The notes beneath the pieces are model-generated. The model saw only the letters and a program-made list of their open reading frames with translations. It was not told the DNA's origin and made no database searches. This document shows, in pieces, positions 19,757 through 28,584 of a stretch of DNA of 64,000 bases. Where the stretch lies: positions 248,001 to 312,000 of the forward strand of contig JACTMI010000028.1 of the NCBI GenBank assembly GCA_014584695.1, written 5' to 3'. A program made the translations under genes and the position numbers. Source of the stretch: Acidobacteriota bacterium. Its GTDB lineage: Bacteria > Acidobacteriota > Thermoanaerobaculia > Multivoradales > JAGPDF01. How positions within the stretch are numbered: the stretch's first letter is position 1; every line of letters starts with the position of its first letter.

Positions 19757-22700
19757 ATGCCCGGATTCGTCCACCTCCACCTGCACAGCCAGTTCAGCCT
19801 GCTCGACGGCGCCAATCGGCTGGGCGACGTGATCGCCGCCGCGGCCGAGGCGGGAATGCCGGCCATGGCGCTCACCGACCACGGCAACCTCTTCGGCGCC
19901 ATCGAGTTCTACGACAAGGCGAGGAAGGCCGGCGTGCGGCCCATCATCGGCATGGAAGCCTACGTGGCTCAGGGCTCGCGCGGCGAGCGCAACCCGTCGC
20001 GATCGAGCAGCAATCACCTGGTCCTCCTGGCGCGCGACGAGACGGGCTACCGCAACCTGATCAAGCTGACCTCCCGTTCCTACCTCGACGGCTTCTACTA
20101 CAAGCCGCGCATCGATCACGAGCTCCTGCGCCAGCATGCCGAGGGTCTGATCGGCCTGTCCGCTTGCCTCAAGGGAGAAATCAACGAGCGGATTCTCGGC
20201 CGGCGCGAAGCAGAGGCCGAGGCGGTGGCGCGCGAGTACGCGGAGATCTTCGGTGCGGAAAACTTCTACCTGGAGCTCCAAGACCATGGCATCGCCGAGC
20301 AGCGAGCCGCCAACGAGGTGCTGCGTCGGCTGTCGCGAAAGCTCGATCTCGGCCTGGTGGTGACCAACGATTGCCACTATCTCCGCAAGGAGGACGCTTT
20401 CGCCCACGACGTGCTGCTCTGCATCGGAACTCAGCGCATGTTGGCTGACGAGGACCGGATGAAGTACGCCTCGGAGGAGTTCTATCTCAAGACCGGAGAG
20501 GAGATCGAGCGCCTCTTTCCAGGGGATGGCGCCGCGATCGAGAACACGCTGGCGATCGCCGAGCGCTGTCGCCTCGATCTCAAGGACGGGACCTACCATC
20601 TGCCGGAGTTCCCGGTGCCGCCGGGCGAGAGTCTCGACTCCTACTTCGACCGCGTGGCCAGGGAGGGCCTGGAGGAGCGGCTGGAGGAGCTGCGGCGGCG
20701 GGGCACGCGTGATCCTCGCTTCGGCGAGGAGATCTATCGGGAGCGCCTGCGCTACGAGATTGCCGTGGTTCAGCGGATGGGATTCCCGGGCTACTTCCTG
20801 ATCGTGTGGGACTTCATCCGCCACGCTCGTCAGAGCGGCATTCCGGTTGGTCCTGGCCGCGGCTCGGCCGCCGGATCGCTGGTCGCTTACGCGTTGCGGA
20901 TCACCGACGTCGATCCGCTCCGCTACGACCTCCTGTTCGAGCGCTTCTTGAATCCGGAGCGCAGCAGCATGCCGGACATCGACATCGATTTTTGCATGCG
21001 GCGGCGCGGCGAGGTCATCCAGTACGTCAACGAGAAGTACGGGCGTGATCGCGTGGCGCAGATCATCACCTTCGGAACTCTGGCGGCCAAGGGGGTGTTG
21101 CGCGACGTCGGGCGGGTCATGGGTCTGCCATTCGCCAAGATCGACCGCGTGGCGAAGCTGCTTCCCGACATGACGAAGTCCTTGGCGGAGGCGGCACGAA
21201 GCGTCGACAGCCTGGCGGCCGAGATCGCCCGCGATCCCGAGATCCGGCAGGTGGTCGAGGTCGGCTCGAGGCTGGAGGGGCTGACCCGCCACGCTTCGGT
21301 TCACGCCGCGGGTGTGGTCATCGCGCCGCGCGCCATCGACGAGCTCGTGCCCCTCTACAAGACCAACCGCGACGAGGTCACGACCCAGTGGGACATGAAA
21401 GTGGTCGAGCGGTTGGGGCTGTTGAAGATGGATTTCCTGGGTCTCAAGACGGTGACCGTCGTGGACGACACCTTGGCGGCGCTCGCCCGGCGCGGCGTGG
21501 CGATCGACCTCGACGGCGTCCCGCTCGACGATCCAGCGGTGTTCCAGCTCTTCTGCGAGGGGCGAACCAACGGCATCTTCCAGTTCGAGTCGAGCGGCAT
21601 GAAGGACATGCTGCGCCGGGCCCAGCCGTCCAAGTTCGAGGACCTGTGCGCCTTCAACGCGCTCTATCGACCGGGCGCGCTAACGGCCGGAATGGTCGGC
21701 GAGTTCATCGATCGCAAGCTCGGCAGGAAGAAGGTCCACTACGTCCTGCCGGAGCTCGAGGCGATCCTGCGCGAGACGTACGGTGTGATCGCCTATCAGG
21801 AACAGGTCATGCAGATCGCGGTGACGGTGGCCGGTTTCACCATGGGCCAGGCGGACCTGCTGCGCAAGGCGATGGGCAAGAAGAGCGCCGACGTCATGGC
21901 CGAGCAGAAGGAGAAGTTCATCGCCGGTGCCGTCGCCCGCGGCGTCGCGCGCAAGAAGGCGCAGGATCTCTGGGAGCACATCGAGCCATTCGCCGGGTAT
22001 GGCTTCAACAAGAGCCACAGCGTCGCCTATGCGCTGCTCGCTTACAAGACCGCGTATCTCAAGGTCCACCATCCGGTGGAGTTCATGGCCGCCATGCTGA
22101 CCTCGGAGATCTCGTCGACCGACGAGATCGTCAAGTACGTGGCGGAATGTCGCGAGATGGGCATTCCGGTCCTGCCGCCGGACATCAACGAGAGCGAGTG
22201 GGCGTTCTCGGGCGTCGACGGCCGCATTCGCTTCGGCCTCGGCGGGGTCAAGGGACTGGGCGAGTCCGCGGTGGAAGCGATCTTGGAGGCGCGTCGGCGT
22301 GTGGGTGGCTTCCGGAGCCTCGCGCAGGTCGTCACCGAGGTGGACCCACGCGCCACCAATTCGAAGGTGCTCGAGGCGCTGGTCAAGTCGGGATCGTGTG
22401 ACCGATTCGGCCTCCACCGAGCCGCGCTGGTCGCGGCGCTGGAGCGCATGACCGAGCACGCGCAGCGACGCCGGCGGGAGATGGAAGAGGGGCAGGGCAC
22501 CCTGTTCGCCGGGTCCGCCCTGTCGGAGCCGGTTGCGGATCCGACGGTCGCGCCCTGGTCCGAGGCCGATCGCCTCCGCTACGAGAAGGAGGCGCTGGGC
22601 TTCTATCTCACCGGCAATCCACTTTCCGACGTCGAGAGCCAGTTGCGACGGCTGGTCACCCACACCACCGCCGAGCTGCGCGATGGATTCTCGGGACCGG

Positions 22701-23203
22701 CGACGGTCGGTGGTCTGGTGACTCGGATGAAGCGCGTGAAGATCCGCAGCGGGGCCAACGCCGGGCGGGTGATGGGCCGATTTGTGCTGGAGGATCTCGA
22801 GGGGAGCCTCGACGTCACGGTGTTCGCCGACGCCCTCCAAAAGTACGAGCACCAGCTGGTCGAAGAAGCGGTGGTGATCGCCAAGGGCCAGGTTCGAGAC
22901 CGGGGCGCGGAGACCGAGATGACGCTGGAGGAGCTGGTGCCGCTGGCGCGCGCGGCCGAGCAGCTGGTGACGGGAGTGCGCGTGCTGCTCGATCGCGAGC
23001 TCTCGCGCCGGGAGCTGATGGCGCTGCGCGACCTCCTGACCGAGCACCCGGGTTCGGCGCCCGTGCGCCTGGCCGTCGAGGTGGAAGGGCGAGCGGTGTC
23101 GATCCTGCCACCCGAGCAATTCCGCATCGACCTGTCACCAGAGCTCCTGCAGGAGCTGGAGCGCATGGTCGGCGCCGGTCGCGTCGAGCGGCTCGGCCTG
23201 TAG
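19757..23203 (+). CDS. dnaE: DNA polymerase III alpha subunit
   Basis: The 1148-residue catalytic subunit of the replicative polymerase. It has an N-terminal PHP domain (HLHLHSQFSLLDGANR, then MALTDHGN), the palm with SRPGRGS-like GPGRGSAAGS, catalytic aspartates in PDIDIDF, and FGTLAAKGVLRDVGRVMG. The thumb and fingers include HAAGVVIAP and KMDFLGLKT. A helix-hairpin-helix region and a C-terminal OB fold (about 985-1070) follow. Length is normal for DnaE1. A possible -10 TATCCT lies at 19726-19731. Only one dnaE is present in the window. Confidence 0.97.
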   Translation: MPGFVHLHLHSQFSLLDGANRLGDVIAAAAEAGMPAMALTDHGNLFGAIEFYDKARKAGVRPIIGMEAYVAQGSRGERNPSRSSSNHLVLLARDETGYRNLIKLTSRSYLDGFYYKPRIDHELLRQHAEGLIGLSACLKGEINERILGRREAEAEAVAREYAEIFGAENFYLELQDHGIAEQRAANEVLRRLSRKLDLGLVVTNDCHYLRKEDAFAHDVLLCIGTQRMLADEDRMKYASEEFYLKTGEEIERLFPGDGAAIENTLAIAERCRLDLKDGTYHLPEFPVPPGESLDSYFDRVAREGLEERLEELRRRGTRDPRFGEEIYRERLRYEIAVVQRMGFPGYFLIVWDFIRHARQSGIPVGPGRGSAAGSLVAYALRITDVDPLRYDLLFERFLNPERSSMPDIDIDFCMRRRGEVIQYVNEKYGRDRVAQIITFGTLAAKGVLRDVGRVMGLPFAKIDRVAKLLPDMTKSLAEAARSVDSLAAEIARDPEIRQVVEVGSRLEGLTRHASVHAAGVVIAPRAIDELVPLYKTNRDEVTTQWDMKVVERLGLLKMDFLGLKTVTVVDDTLAALARRGVAIDLDGVPLDDPAVFQLFCEGRTNGIFQFESSGMKDMLRRAQPSKFEDLCAFNALYRPGALTAGMVGEFIDRKLGRKKVHYVLPELEAILRETYGVIAYQEQVMQIAVTVAGFTMGQADLLRKAMGKKSADVMAEQKEKFIAGAVARGVARKKAQDLWEHIEPFAGYGFNKSHSVAYALLAYKTAYLKVHHPVEFMAAMLTSEISSTDEIVKYVAECREMGIPVLPPDINESEWAFSGVDGRIRFGLGGVKGLGESAVEAILEARRRVGGFRSLAQVVTEVDPRATNSKVLEALVKSGSCDRFGLHRAALVAALERMTEHAQRRRREMEEGQGTLFAGSALSEPVADPTVAPWSEADRLRYEKEALGFYLTGNPLSDVESQLRRLVTHTTAELRDGFSGPATVGGLVTRMKRVKIRSGANAGRVMGRFVLEDLEGSLDVTVFADALQKYEHQLVEEAVVIAKGQVRDRGAETEMTLEELVPLARAAEQLVTGVRVLLDRELSRRELMALRDLLTEHPGSAPVRLAVEVEGRAVSILPPEQFRIDLSPELLQELERMVGAGRVERLGL

Positions 23204-23204
23204 C

Positions 23205-24458
23205 GTGGCGGCGCCGATCGTGCAAAGCTCGACCGCTACGCGCATCGCCGCGACGGGCCAGGAGACGAAACTGCGTGACGCCGCCCGCGTGGCGGCCGAG
23301 CTGGGTGTCGCGTTGCACTGGGCGGGTGGGGGAGTTCGCGACCTTCTCCTGGGCCGCGAGCGACTGGACCTCGACCTCGTCGTCGAGGGCGAGGTCGACC
23401 CGCTGGTGACTCGGCTGGCTGGTCTCTGGCATGGGAATCGGGTTCAGCACGCACGATTCCAAACCGCCACTCTGCGGCTGCCGGATGCCACGCGAGTCGA
23501 CGTCTCTCGCGCCCGGCGAGAGCGATACTCCGCCGTCGCCCAACTGCCGACAGTCGAGCCAGGGTCGCTCGACGAGGACTTGCGGCGGCGAGATTTCACC
23601 GTGAACGCGATGGCCATCACGCTGGCGCCGGAGGCGAGCTTCGGAGCCCTGATCGATCCGCTGGGCGGTCGGGCCGACCTGACCGCGGGACGGCTGCGAG
23701 TTCACCATGACCGCTCCTTCCAGGACGACCCGACCCGAATCCTGCGCGGAGTCCGTTTCGAGATCCGACTCGGCTTCCACTTCGCCGCCGAGACGGAGCG
23801 ACTGGCTCGCGAGGCGATCGCGAACGGCGCCATGGCGGCGCTGAGCTCCAGCCGCTTCGGAGCCGAGATGGAGCAGCTGTTCGGAGATGGCGGCGAGCCG
23901 GGCGCCATCCTGGCGCGGCTCGAGGACTTCGGGCTCCTGAAAGAGCTGGAGCTCGGCGGCGTGCGCTGGAGTCGGCCCGCCGCGCTCAGCGGGCTCGTCC
24001 CAGAGCCTTGGCGCTCCGTGCTGCTCGATCTCGCCTGCTCCTGCGGTGCGGCCGCGAGAGAGGAGCTGGCTCGCCGATTGGCCCTGCCGGCGAGCGAGCG
24101 CGAGCTGGTGACCGCGGGTCCGGACCGGGTGGCGGAGGCCGCGCGCGTCCTCTCCCGAGCCGATCTGGAGCCCAGTCGAGCCCGCGAAGCTCTGGTGCTT
24201 CTCGGCGACGAGGAGTTGGCGCGGGTCGCTGCCGAGAGCCAAGAGGCCGGGACGTGGATCGAGCGCTACGTGCGCGAGCTCCGGCCGTTCCGGCTGTCGA
24301 TCGGGGCACGCGATCTGCTCGCGGCGGGTGTCGAGCCGGGCCCGGCGCTGGGACTCGCTCTGCGCCGGACGCGCGACGCTCGACTGGACGGCCGGATCGA
24401 TGCTCGAGGTGAGCTTCGATTCGCGCTCCAACTGTGCCGTTCAGAGGGTTCTCGATGA
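23205..24458 (+). CDS. CCA-adding / poly(A) polymerase family nucleotidyltransferase
   Basis: A 417-residue class II nucleotidyltransferase. The head domain has WAGGGVRDLLLGR and LDLDLVVEG (catalytic carboxylates near residues 52-56), followed by LDEDLRRRDFTVNAMA and the neck motif DPTRILRGVRFEIRL. These features fit tRNA CCA-adding enzymes and poly(A) polymerase I. The tRNA genes in this window already encode CCA, so repair or RNA tailing are both possible. GTG 23205 starts 1 base after the dnaE stop. Which nucleotide it adds cannot be settled from sequence. Confidence 0.88.
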   Translation: MAAPIVQSSTATRIAATGQETKLRDAARVAAELGVALHWAGGGVRDLLLGRERLDLDLVVEGEVDPLVTRLAGLWHGNRVQHARFQTATLRLPDATRVDVSRARRERYSAVAQLPTVEPGSLDEDLRRRDFTVNAMAITLAPEASFGALIDPLGGRADLTAGRLRVHHDRSFQDDPTRILRGVRFEIRLGFHFAAETERLAREAIANGAMAALSSSRFGAEMEQLFGDGGEPGAILARLEDFGLLKELELGGVRWSRPAALSGLVPEPWRSVLLDLACSCGAAAREELARRLALPASERELVTAGPDRVAEAARVLSRADLEPSRAREALVLLGDEELARVAAESQEAGTWIERYVRELRPFRLSIGARDLLAAGVEPGPALGLALRRTRDARLDGRIDARGELRFALQLCRSEGSR

Positions 24459-25135
24459 CGCCGAATGCGATCGCGAAGGGCCTCGCGGGCCTCGTCGCCG
24501 CGGCGCTCGCCGCGGTGAGCGCCGCCGAAGAGGTCCCGCCGCCCGCCACGGATCCTCGATCCGTCGAGCTGCTGCGTCAAGAGTGTCGGACGAGCCACCA
24601 TCGTCGCGAAGTGACGCTGTTCGGCAATGGCACGGTTCGCGTGCGGGAGGGCACGCCGGGGTCGGAGCAGATGAAGCTGGGAGAGTATTCACCGGAGGAG
24701 GTGGCGGCATTCCTCGCGCGCTTGGCCGAGCTCGACTTCTCGGAGACCGATCGCGGGGGGGCAGCGATGCAAGGCGACTGGATCGAGCGCTGCAGAGTGG
24801 AGCTGCCAACCGACGGCGGCGGCGTTCGTCGTTTCGACTACGGCCGGTTCGATTCGCACAGCCTGGCGCTGGCGCGGGCGCTCGCCGTGGTCGAGGATGT
24901 CGCCGCGGGGGCCGGGGTCGCCAGCGACGGACCGGAGCTACCGGCCGACTATCGGCCGCGCAGTGGCGACCAGTTGCTGCGCAAGGACGGCGAGCTCTTC
25001 GAGGTCGTCGACCTGACCGCCGACGGCCATGGCGTCGAGCTCGTGGGTCTGCGCCAACCGGTCACGATCTACATGCCGATCTCGGAGCTGCGCCGCGAGT
25101 TCGAGCGCCTGGTCCGCCGCAGAGGCACGCGATGA
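24455..25135 (+). CDS. Exported hypothetical protein
   Basis: A 226-residue product with a Sec-type signal peptide (hydrophobic core about residues 9-21, cleavage near AVSAAEE). The mature part contains two compact segments: one around 40-110 with a Tyr/Phe-rich strand region and LFGNGTVRVREG, and one at 165-215 ending in a basic helix. No cysteine motif or known catalytic pattern is visible. ATG 24455 overlaps the previous stop as ATGA; the next gene also begins by ATGA. It is probably part of the same transcript as rsmD. I do not recognise the family. Confidence 0.72.
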   Translation: MTPNAIAKGLAGLVAAALAAVSAAEEVPPPATDPRSVELLRQECRTSHHRREVTLFGNGTVRVREGTPGSEQMKLGEYSPEEVAAFLARLAELDFSETDRGGAAMQGDWIERCRVELPTDGGGVRRFDYGRFDSHSLALARALAVVEDVAAGAGVASDGPELPADYRPRSGDQLLRKDGELFEVVDLTADGHGVELVGLRQPVTIYMPISELRREFERLVRRRGTR

Positions 25136-25719
25136 GGAGTGGCGGGTCCGGCGTACGGGTGCTCGCGGGTGAGCTCCGGGGCAGGCGCCTGCGCGTCGGA
25201 TCGGGAACGCGACCGACGGAAGGGCGGGTCCGCGAGGCGCTGTTCTCGATCTGGGGCGGGGAGACGGAGGGGGCGGAGCTCCTGGACCTCTTCGCCGGCA
25301 GCGGCGCGGTCGGCATCGAGGCGCTCAGCCGCGGCGCGCTCGGAGTGCTGTTCGTCGAGAGTGGCCGGGGTGCCGTGAAGCTGCTGGAGCACAACCTGAC
25401 GGCCCTGGGTCTGGGTCCACCGAGGGCCAGAGTCTTGCGGCGACGGGCCGAGGACGCGATCCGGGAGCTCGCCGCCACGGCTGGTGGCGCCTTCGACCTC
25501 CTGTTCGCCGATCCACCCTACACCTGGTCTCCGAACGCCGAGTTCCTGGATCGCGTCGGGGAGCTGCTGCACGCGCACGGCTCTCTGGCGCTCGAGCACT
25601 CGGCGAGGACGACGATGCCCGAAATGGGGGTCGGCTTGTTGCGGGTGGAGACGCGCCGCTACGGTGAGACGGCTCTCACCTTCTACCGGCGGACAGCCTC
25701 AGGCGACAGGCACCGCTGA
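25132..25719 (+). CDS. rsmD: 16S rRNA (guanine966-N2)-methyltransferase
   Basis: A 195-residue SAM-dependent methyltransferase that modifies G966 of 16S rRNA. It has the RsmD start pattern VRVLAGELRGRRLRV, then RPTEGRVREALFSI, the SAM motif LDLFAGSGAVGIEALSRGA, and the catalytic FADPPY. Length is normal. The ATG overlaps the preceding stop as ATGA. It ends 7 bases before the convergent pseudopilin gene. Confidence 0.94.
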   Translation: MRSGGSGVRVLAGELRGRRLRVGSGTRPTEGRVREALFSIWGGETEGAELLDLFAGSGAVGIEALSRGALGVLFVESGRGAVKLLEHNLTALGLGPPRARVLRRRAEDAIRELAATAGGAFDLLFADPPYTWSPNAEFLDRVGELLHAHGSLALEHSARTTMPEMGVGLLRVETRRYGETALTFYRRTASGDRHR

Positions 25720-25726
25720 GAGTCAG

Positions 25727-26347
25727 CTACCAGGTCCAGCGCTGATTGCCCTCGCCGTTCTCGTACCAGTTGGCATTCGGATCGCCGCCGCCGAACCACT
25801 TCTGGATGACGACCTTGCCGGTAGCGGGGAACTCCACGCGCGTCTCGAGGAAGTTGCCCATCTGATCGCCGAAACGGAAGGCGCCGGCGCAGTTGGCGGA
25901 GCCATCGACTCGGAAAATTGGACCCGGGAGCTCGTCGGCGCAGGAAGCAGCCACGTCCCAACCGTCGATGGCGTTGGCCAGCCCCGGCCCGACGTCGGTC
26001 GGACCCTGGAACGCGACTCCCTTGGGCAGGCGGAAGTTCTGAACGATGTAGCGGTCGGTGCCGTCCGTGAACGCCCCGTCGCCGTCGAGATCGACGAAGG
26101 CGAAAATGGAGTCGGTGGCGGAGTCGTACTGGACGAAGGTGTTGCGGTTCTGCTTGATCGCCTCGAGGCGGGCCACCTGGAACAGCGTGGCCGTCTCCTT
26201 GGCGGCTCCCACCAGCTTGGCGCGGTTGAGCGTTCCCAACAGCCAGGGCAGGCCAATGAGGGTGAGGACGGCGATCAGCGCGATCACCACCAGCAGCTCG
26301 ATCAGGGTGAAGCCGGACTGCGCGGAGCCCTTGCGGGTGGATCTCAT
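25727..26347 (-). CDS. GspH/FimT-type pseudopilin
   Basis: A 206-residue prepilin. A short basic leader ends in a G-F-T-L-I-E type prepilin peptidase site (GFTLIELLVVIALIAVL, residues about 9-25), with Glu at +5 of the mature protein. The hydrophobic N-terminal helix is followed by the beta-rich GspH/FimT head with two cysteines. Such minor pilins sit in type IV pili or type II secretion tips. No assembly ATPase, peptidase or secretin is in the window, so it is an isolated gene. A strong -10 and an AGGGGAGGG Shine-Dalgarno precede it. Confidence 0.85.
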   Translation of the reverse strand: MRSTRKGSAQSGFTLIELLVVIALIAVLTLIGLPWLLGTLNRAKLVGAAKETATLFQVARLEAIKQNRNTFVQYDSATDSIFAFVDLDGDGAFTDGTDRYIVQNFRLPKGVAFQGPTDVGPGLANAIDGWDVAASCADELPGPIFRVDGSANCAGAFRFGDQMGNFLETRVEFPATGKVVIQKWFGGGDPNANWYENGEGNQRWTW

Positions 26348-26372
26348 GGCGCCCTCCCCTGGTTGCGGCCCG

Positions 26373-26378
26373 ATTATA
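26373..26378 (-). promoter_or_regulatory. Promoter -10 for the pseudopilin gene
   Basis: The minus strand reads TATAAT, a perfect -10 hexamer, about 26 bases before the pseudopilin ATG. The transcript would start near 26366. The -35 is weak. It sits in the 58-base gap after rex, so the pseudopilin gene need not depend on nuo-rex readthrough. Confidence 0.6.
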
Positions 26379-26405
26379 CGCATGGGCCGGATTCGCCGCT
26401 GTGCA

Positions 26406-27110
26406 TCACTCCGGATGGTCGAGAAAGAAGGACAGCTCCTCGAGGTGAATCCGCAGGTCGACGTTCTTGATTCGGCAGCGGGAGGTCGAAGGCAGGGTGA
26501 CGGGAGCGAAATTGAGCACGGCCCGCACTCCGGCGCGGTGCAGCGCATCGAGCGCCGCGGGCGCGGCGTCGGCGGGCACGGCGAGGATCGCGATCTTGGC
26601 CCCCGACTCGCGGATGCTCGTGACCAGCTCGGAAGTCGGGCGGACCACGATCGGGCCGATGCGGCGGCCGATCTTGGACGGATCGTTGTCGAAACCGGCG
26701 ACGACCTGGAAGCTGCCGGAGTTGAAGGCGGGGAAGCGCGCCAGCGCGGTGCCGACATTGCCCATGCCGACGATGGCCAGCCGGTGGACGCGGCCGAGCG
26801 CCAGCAGCTTCTCCAGGTGCTCGGCGAGCTCCAGGACGTCGTATCCCACACCACGGGTCCCGAACTCCCCGAACAGCGCCAAGTCCTTGCGGATCTGGGT
26901 AGATGAGAGATTGAAACGGCGGGCGAGCTGCTGGGAGGAGACCTTCTCGATGCCCTGCTCCCGGAGCTGGCGCAGGGAGCGCAGGTAGACCGACAGTCGA
27001 TTCACCGTCAGTGGCGACACCGTCGAAGCCTGCCCGGTCTCGGCGCGCGTCGCTCGCGAGCGGGAGCCCTCGCTGCCTTGCGAGCCGGGCGGTTGCTGAT
27101 GCGGGGGCAT
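26406..27110 (-). CDS. rex: Redox-sensing transcriptional repressor Rex
   Basis: A 234-residue Rex protein, a homodimer that binds DNA when NAD is high and is released by NADH. The winged helix (about 31-85) has VSSQQLARRFNLSSTQIRKDL. The Rossmann domain has GMGNVGTALARF at 115-126 and FNNDPSK-like FDNDPSKIG. The N-terminal 30 residues are a low-complexity extension. ATG 27110 is chosen because the frame is open upstream only as non-family residues. It follows nuoN by 25 bases and is probably the last-but-one gene of the nuo transcript; a Rex operator match lies at the nuoA promoter. Confidence 0.94.
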   Translation of the reverse strand: MPPHQQPPGSQGSEGSRSRATRAETGQASTVSPLTVNRLSVYLRSLRQLREQGIEKVSSQQLARRFNLSSTQIRKDLALFGEFGTRGVGYDVLELAEHLEKLLALGRVHRLAIVGMGNVGTALARFPAFNSGSFQVVAGFDNDPSKIGRRIGPIVVRPTSELVTSIRESGAKIAILAVPADAAPAALDALHRAGVRAVLNFAPVTLPSTSRCRIKNVDLRIHLEELSFFLDHPE

Positions 27111-27135
27111 GGGGCGACCCCGAGGGGCTCGCAGA

Positions 27136-28584
27136 TCAGAGACCCGCGAGGGACCGCACGATCCAGTCGAGCAGTGGCTGCGGCCAGATGCCCAGCAGGA
27201 TGGTAGCGCCGGCGGTGGCGATGGCGGCAAGCCGTCCGTGCAGGTCGATCGCCGTTCGCTCCGGCGCGGCCAGCTCGGGCTTCATGTAGAGCATGTAGAC
27301 GACGCGCAGGTAGAAGGCCGCGCCCACGAGACTCGCGGCGATGCCGAACAGCGCGAGGTCCAGGCGCCCGTTCTCGATGGCGTGAAGAAAGACGAAGTAC
27401 TTGCCGAGGAATCCGGCCGTGGGCGGAATTCCGGCCAGCGACACCATGCACACCGTCAGACACCCGGCCAGCAGGGGAAATCGGTAGCCCCATCCGGACA
27501 GTGTCGAGATGGCGTGCTGTTCGCCGGGCCTCGCGTAGAGCATCGAGACGATGGCGAACGCGCCGGTGTTCATCAGGACGTAGGCGATCAGATAGATCAG
27601 CACCGGTCGCCAAGTGGTCGCGCCCGGCGAGGCGAGCGGGATGATCAGGTAGCCCATGTGAGCGATACCCGAATAGGCGAGCATGCGCTTGATGTCCCGC
27701 TGGACCAGCGCGAAGAGGTTGCCGATCAGCATGGACAGCACCGAGAGGGCCGCGACCAGGTCCGGCCAGCCGCCGCCCAAGGGGCTGCCCGCGATGGCGG
27801 CGACGAGCCGGACCAGGACGACGGCGCTAGCGACTTTCGGCGCCACGGAGAGGAAGGCGACGACGGGCGACGGTGCGCCCTGGTAGACGTCGGGGGCCCA
27901 GGCGTGAAACGGCACCAAGCTGAGCTTGAAGGCGAAGCCGCAGATCAGCAGGAGAAAACCGAGCAGCAGCAGTCCGGGGGACCCTTGGCCGGTCGCCAAG
28001 GCGGTCGCGATGCCGTCCAGGCGCGTGCTGCCGGTCTCGCCGTAGACCAGAGCGATGCCGTAGACCACGAACGAGCTGACGAAGGCGCCCATCAGGAAGT
28101 ACTTGAGAGCCGCCTCGGCCGAGAAGGCCTCGCGCCGGTGGAAGGCCGCGAGACCATAGAGCGCGATCGAGAGCAGCTCCAGGGCCAGGAAGATCGCGAG
28201 CAGCTCGACGCCCCGCACCAGGAACAGCATGCCGGCGCTGCACCAGAGGATCAGGGCGGGGTACTCGCCAGCGAGCAGACGCTCGCGCGAGAGGTATCCC
28301 GGCGCGGCCAGCAGCCCCAGCACGGTCGCCAGCAGGACGACCTGCGAAAACGCCCCCGTGAGCGGCGTCGCCTCGATCAGGCCGTGAAAGGAGGGGCCCG
28401 TTGGCAGAGTCGCGACGGCCCACGCCGCGAGACCGACCGCGGCGATGGCCAGGGCGTGATACAGGCGCCGCAGGCCGGGCAGGAAGGCCTCCAGGAGCAC
28501 CAGGATCGAACCGGCGACCGTCAGGATGATCTCGGGCAGGATGCTCGCGACGTCGTGCGCCGGGATGGCGAAGATCGGGTTCAT
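27136..28584 (-). CDS. nuoN: NADH-quinone oxidoreductase subunit N
   Basis: A 482-residue antiporter-like membrane subunit of complex I that helps pump protons. It has about 14 membrane helices and the proton-antiporter domain pattern, with VQRDIKRMLAYSGIAHMGYL and GIPPTAGFLGKYFVF. The start overlaps the nuoM stop as ATGA. It is the last structural gene of the nuo cluster and is followed by rex. Confidence 0.95.
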   Translation of the reverse strand: MNPIFAIPAHDVASILPEIILTVAGSILVLLEAFLPGLRRLYHALAIAAVGLAAWAVATLPTGPSFHGLIEATPLTGAFSQVVLLATVLGLLAAPGYLSRERLLAGEYPALILWCSAGMLFLVRGVELLAIFLALELLSIALYGLAAFHRREAFSAEAALKYFLMGAFVSSFVVYGIALVYGETGSTRLDGIATALATGQGSPGLLLLGFLLLICGFAFKLSLVPFHAWAPDVYQGAPSPVVAFLSVAPKVASAVVLVRLVAAIAGSPLGGGWPDLVAALSVLSMLIGNLFALVQRDIKRMLAYSGIAHMGYLIIPLASPGATTWRPVLIYLIAYVLMNTGAFAIVSMLYARPGEQHAISTLSGWGYRFPLLAGCLTVCMVSLAGIPPTAGFLGKYFVFLHAIENGRLDLALFGIAASLVGAAFYLRVVYMLYMKPELAAPERTAIDLHGRLAAIATAGATILLGIWPQPLLDWIVRSLAGL

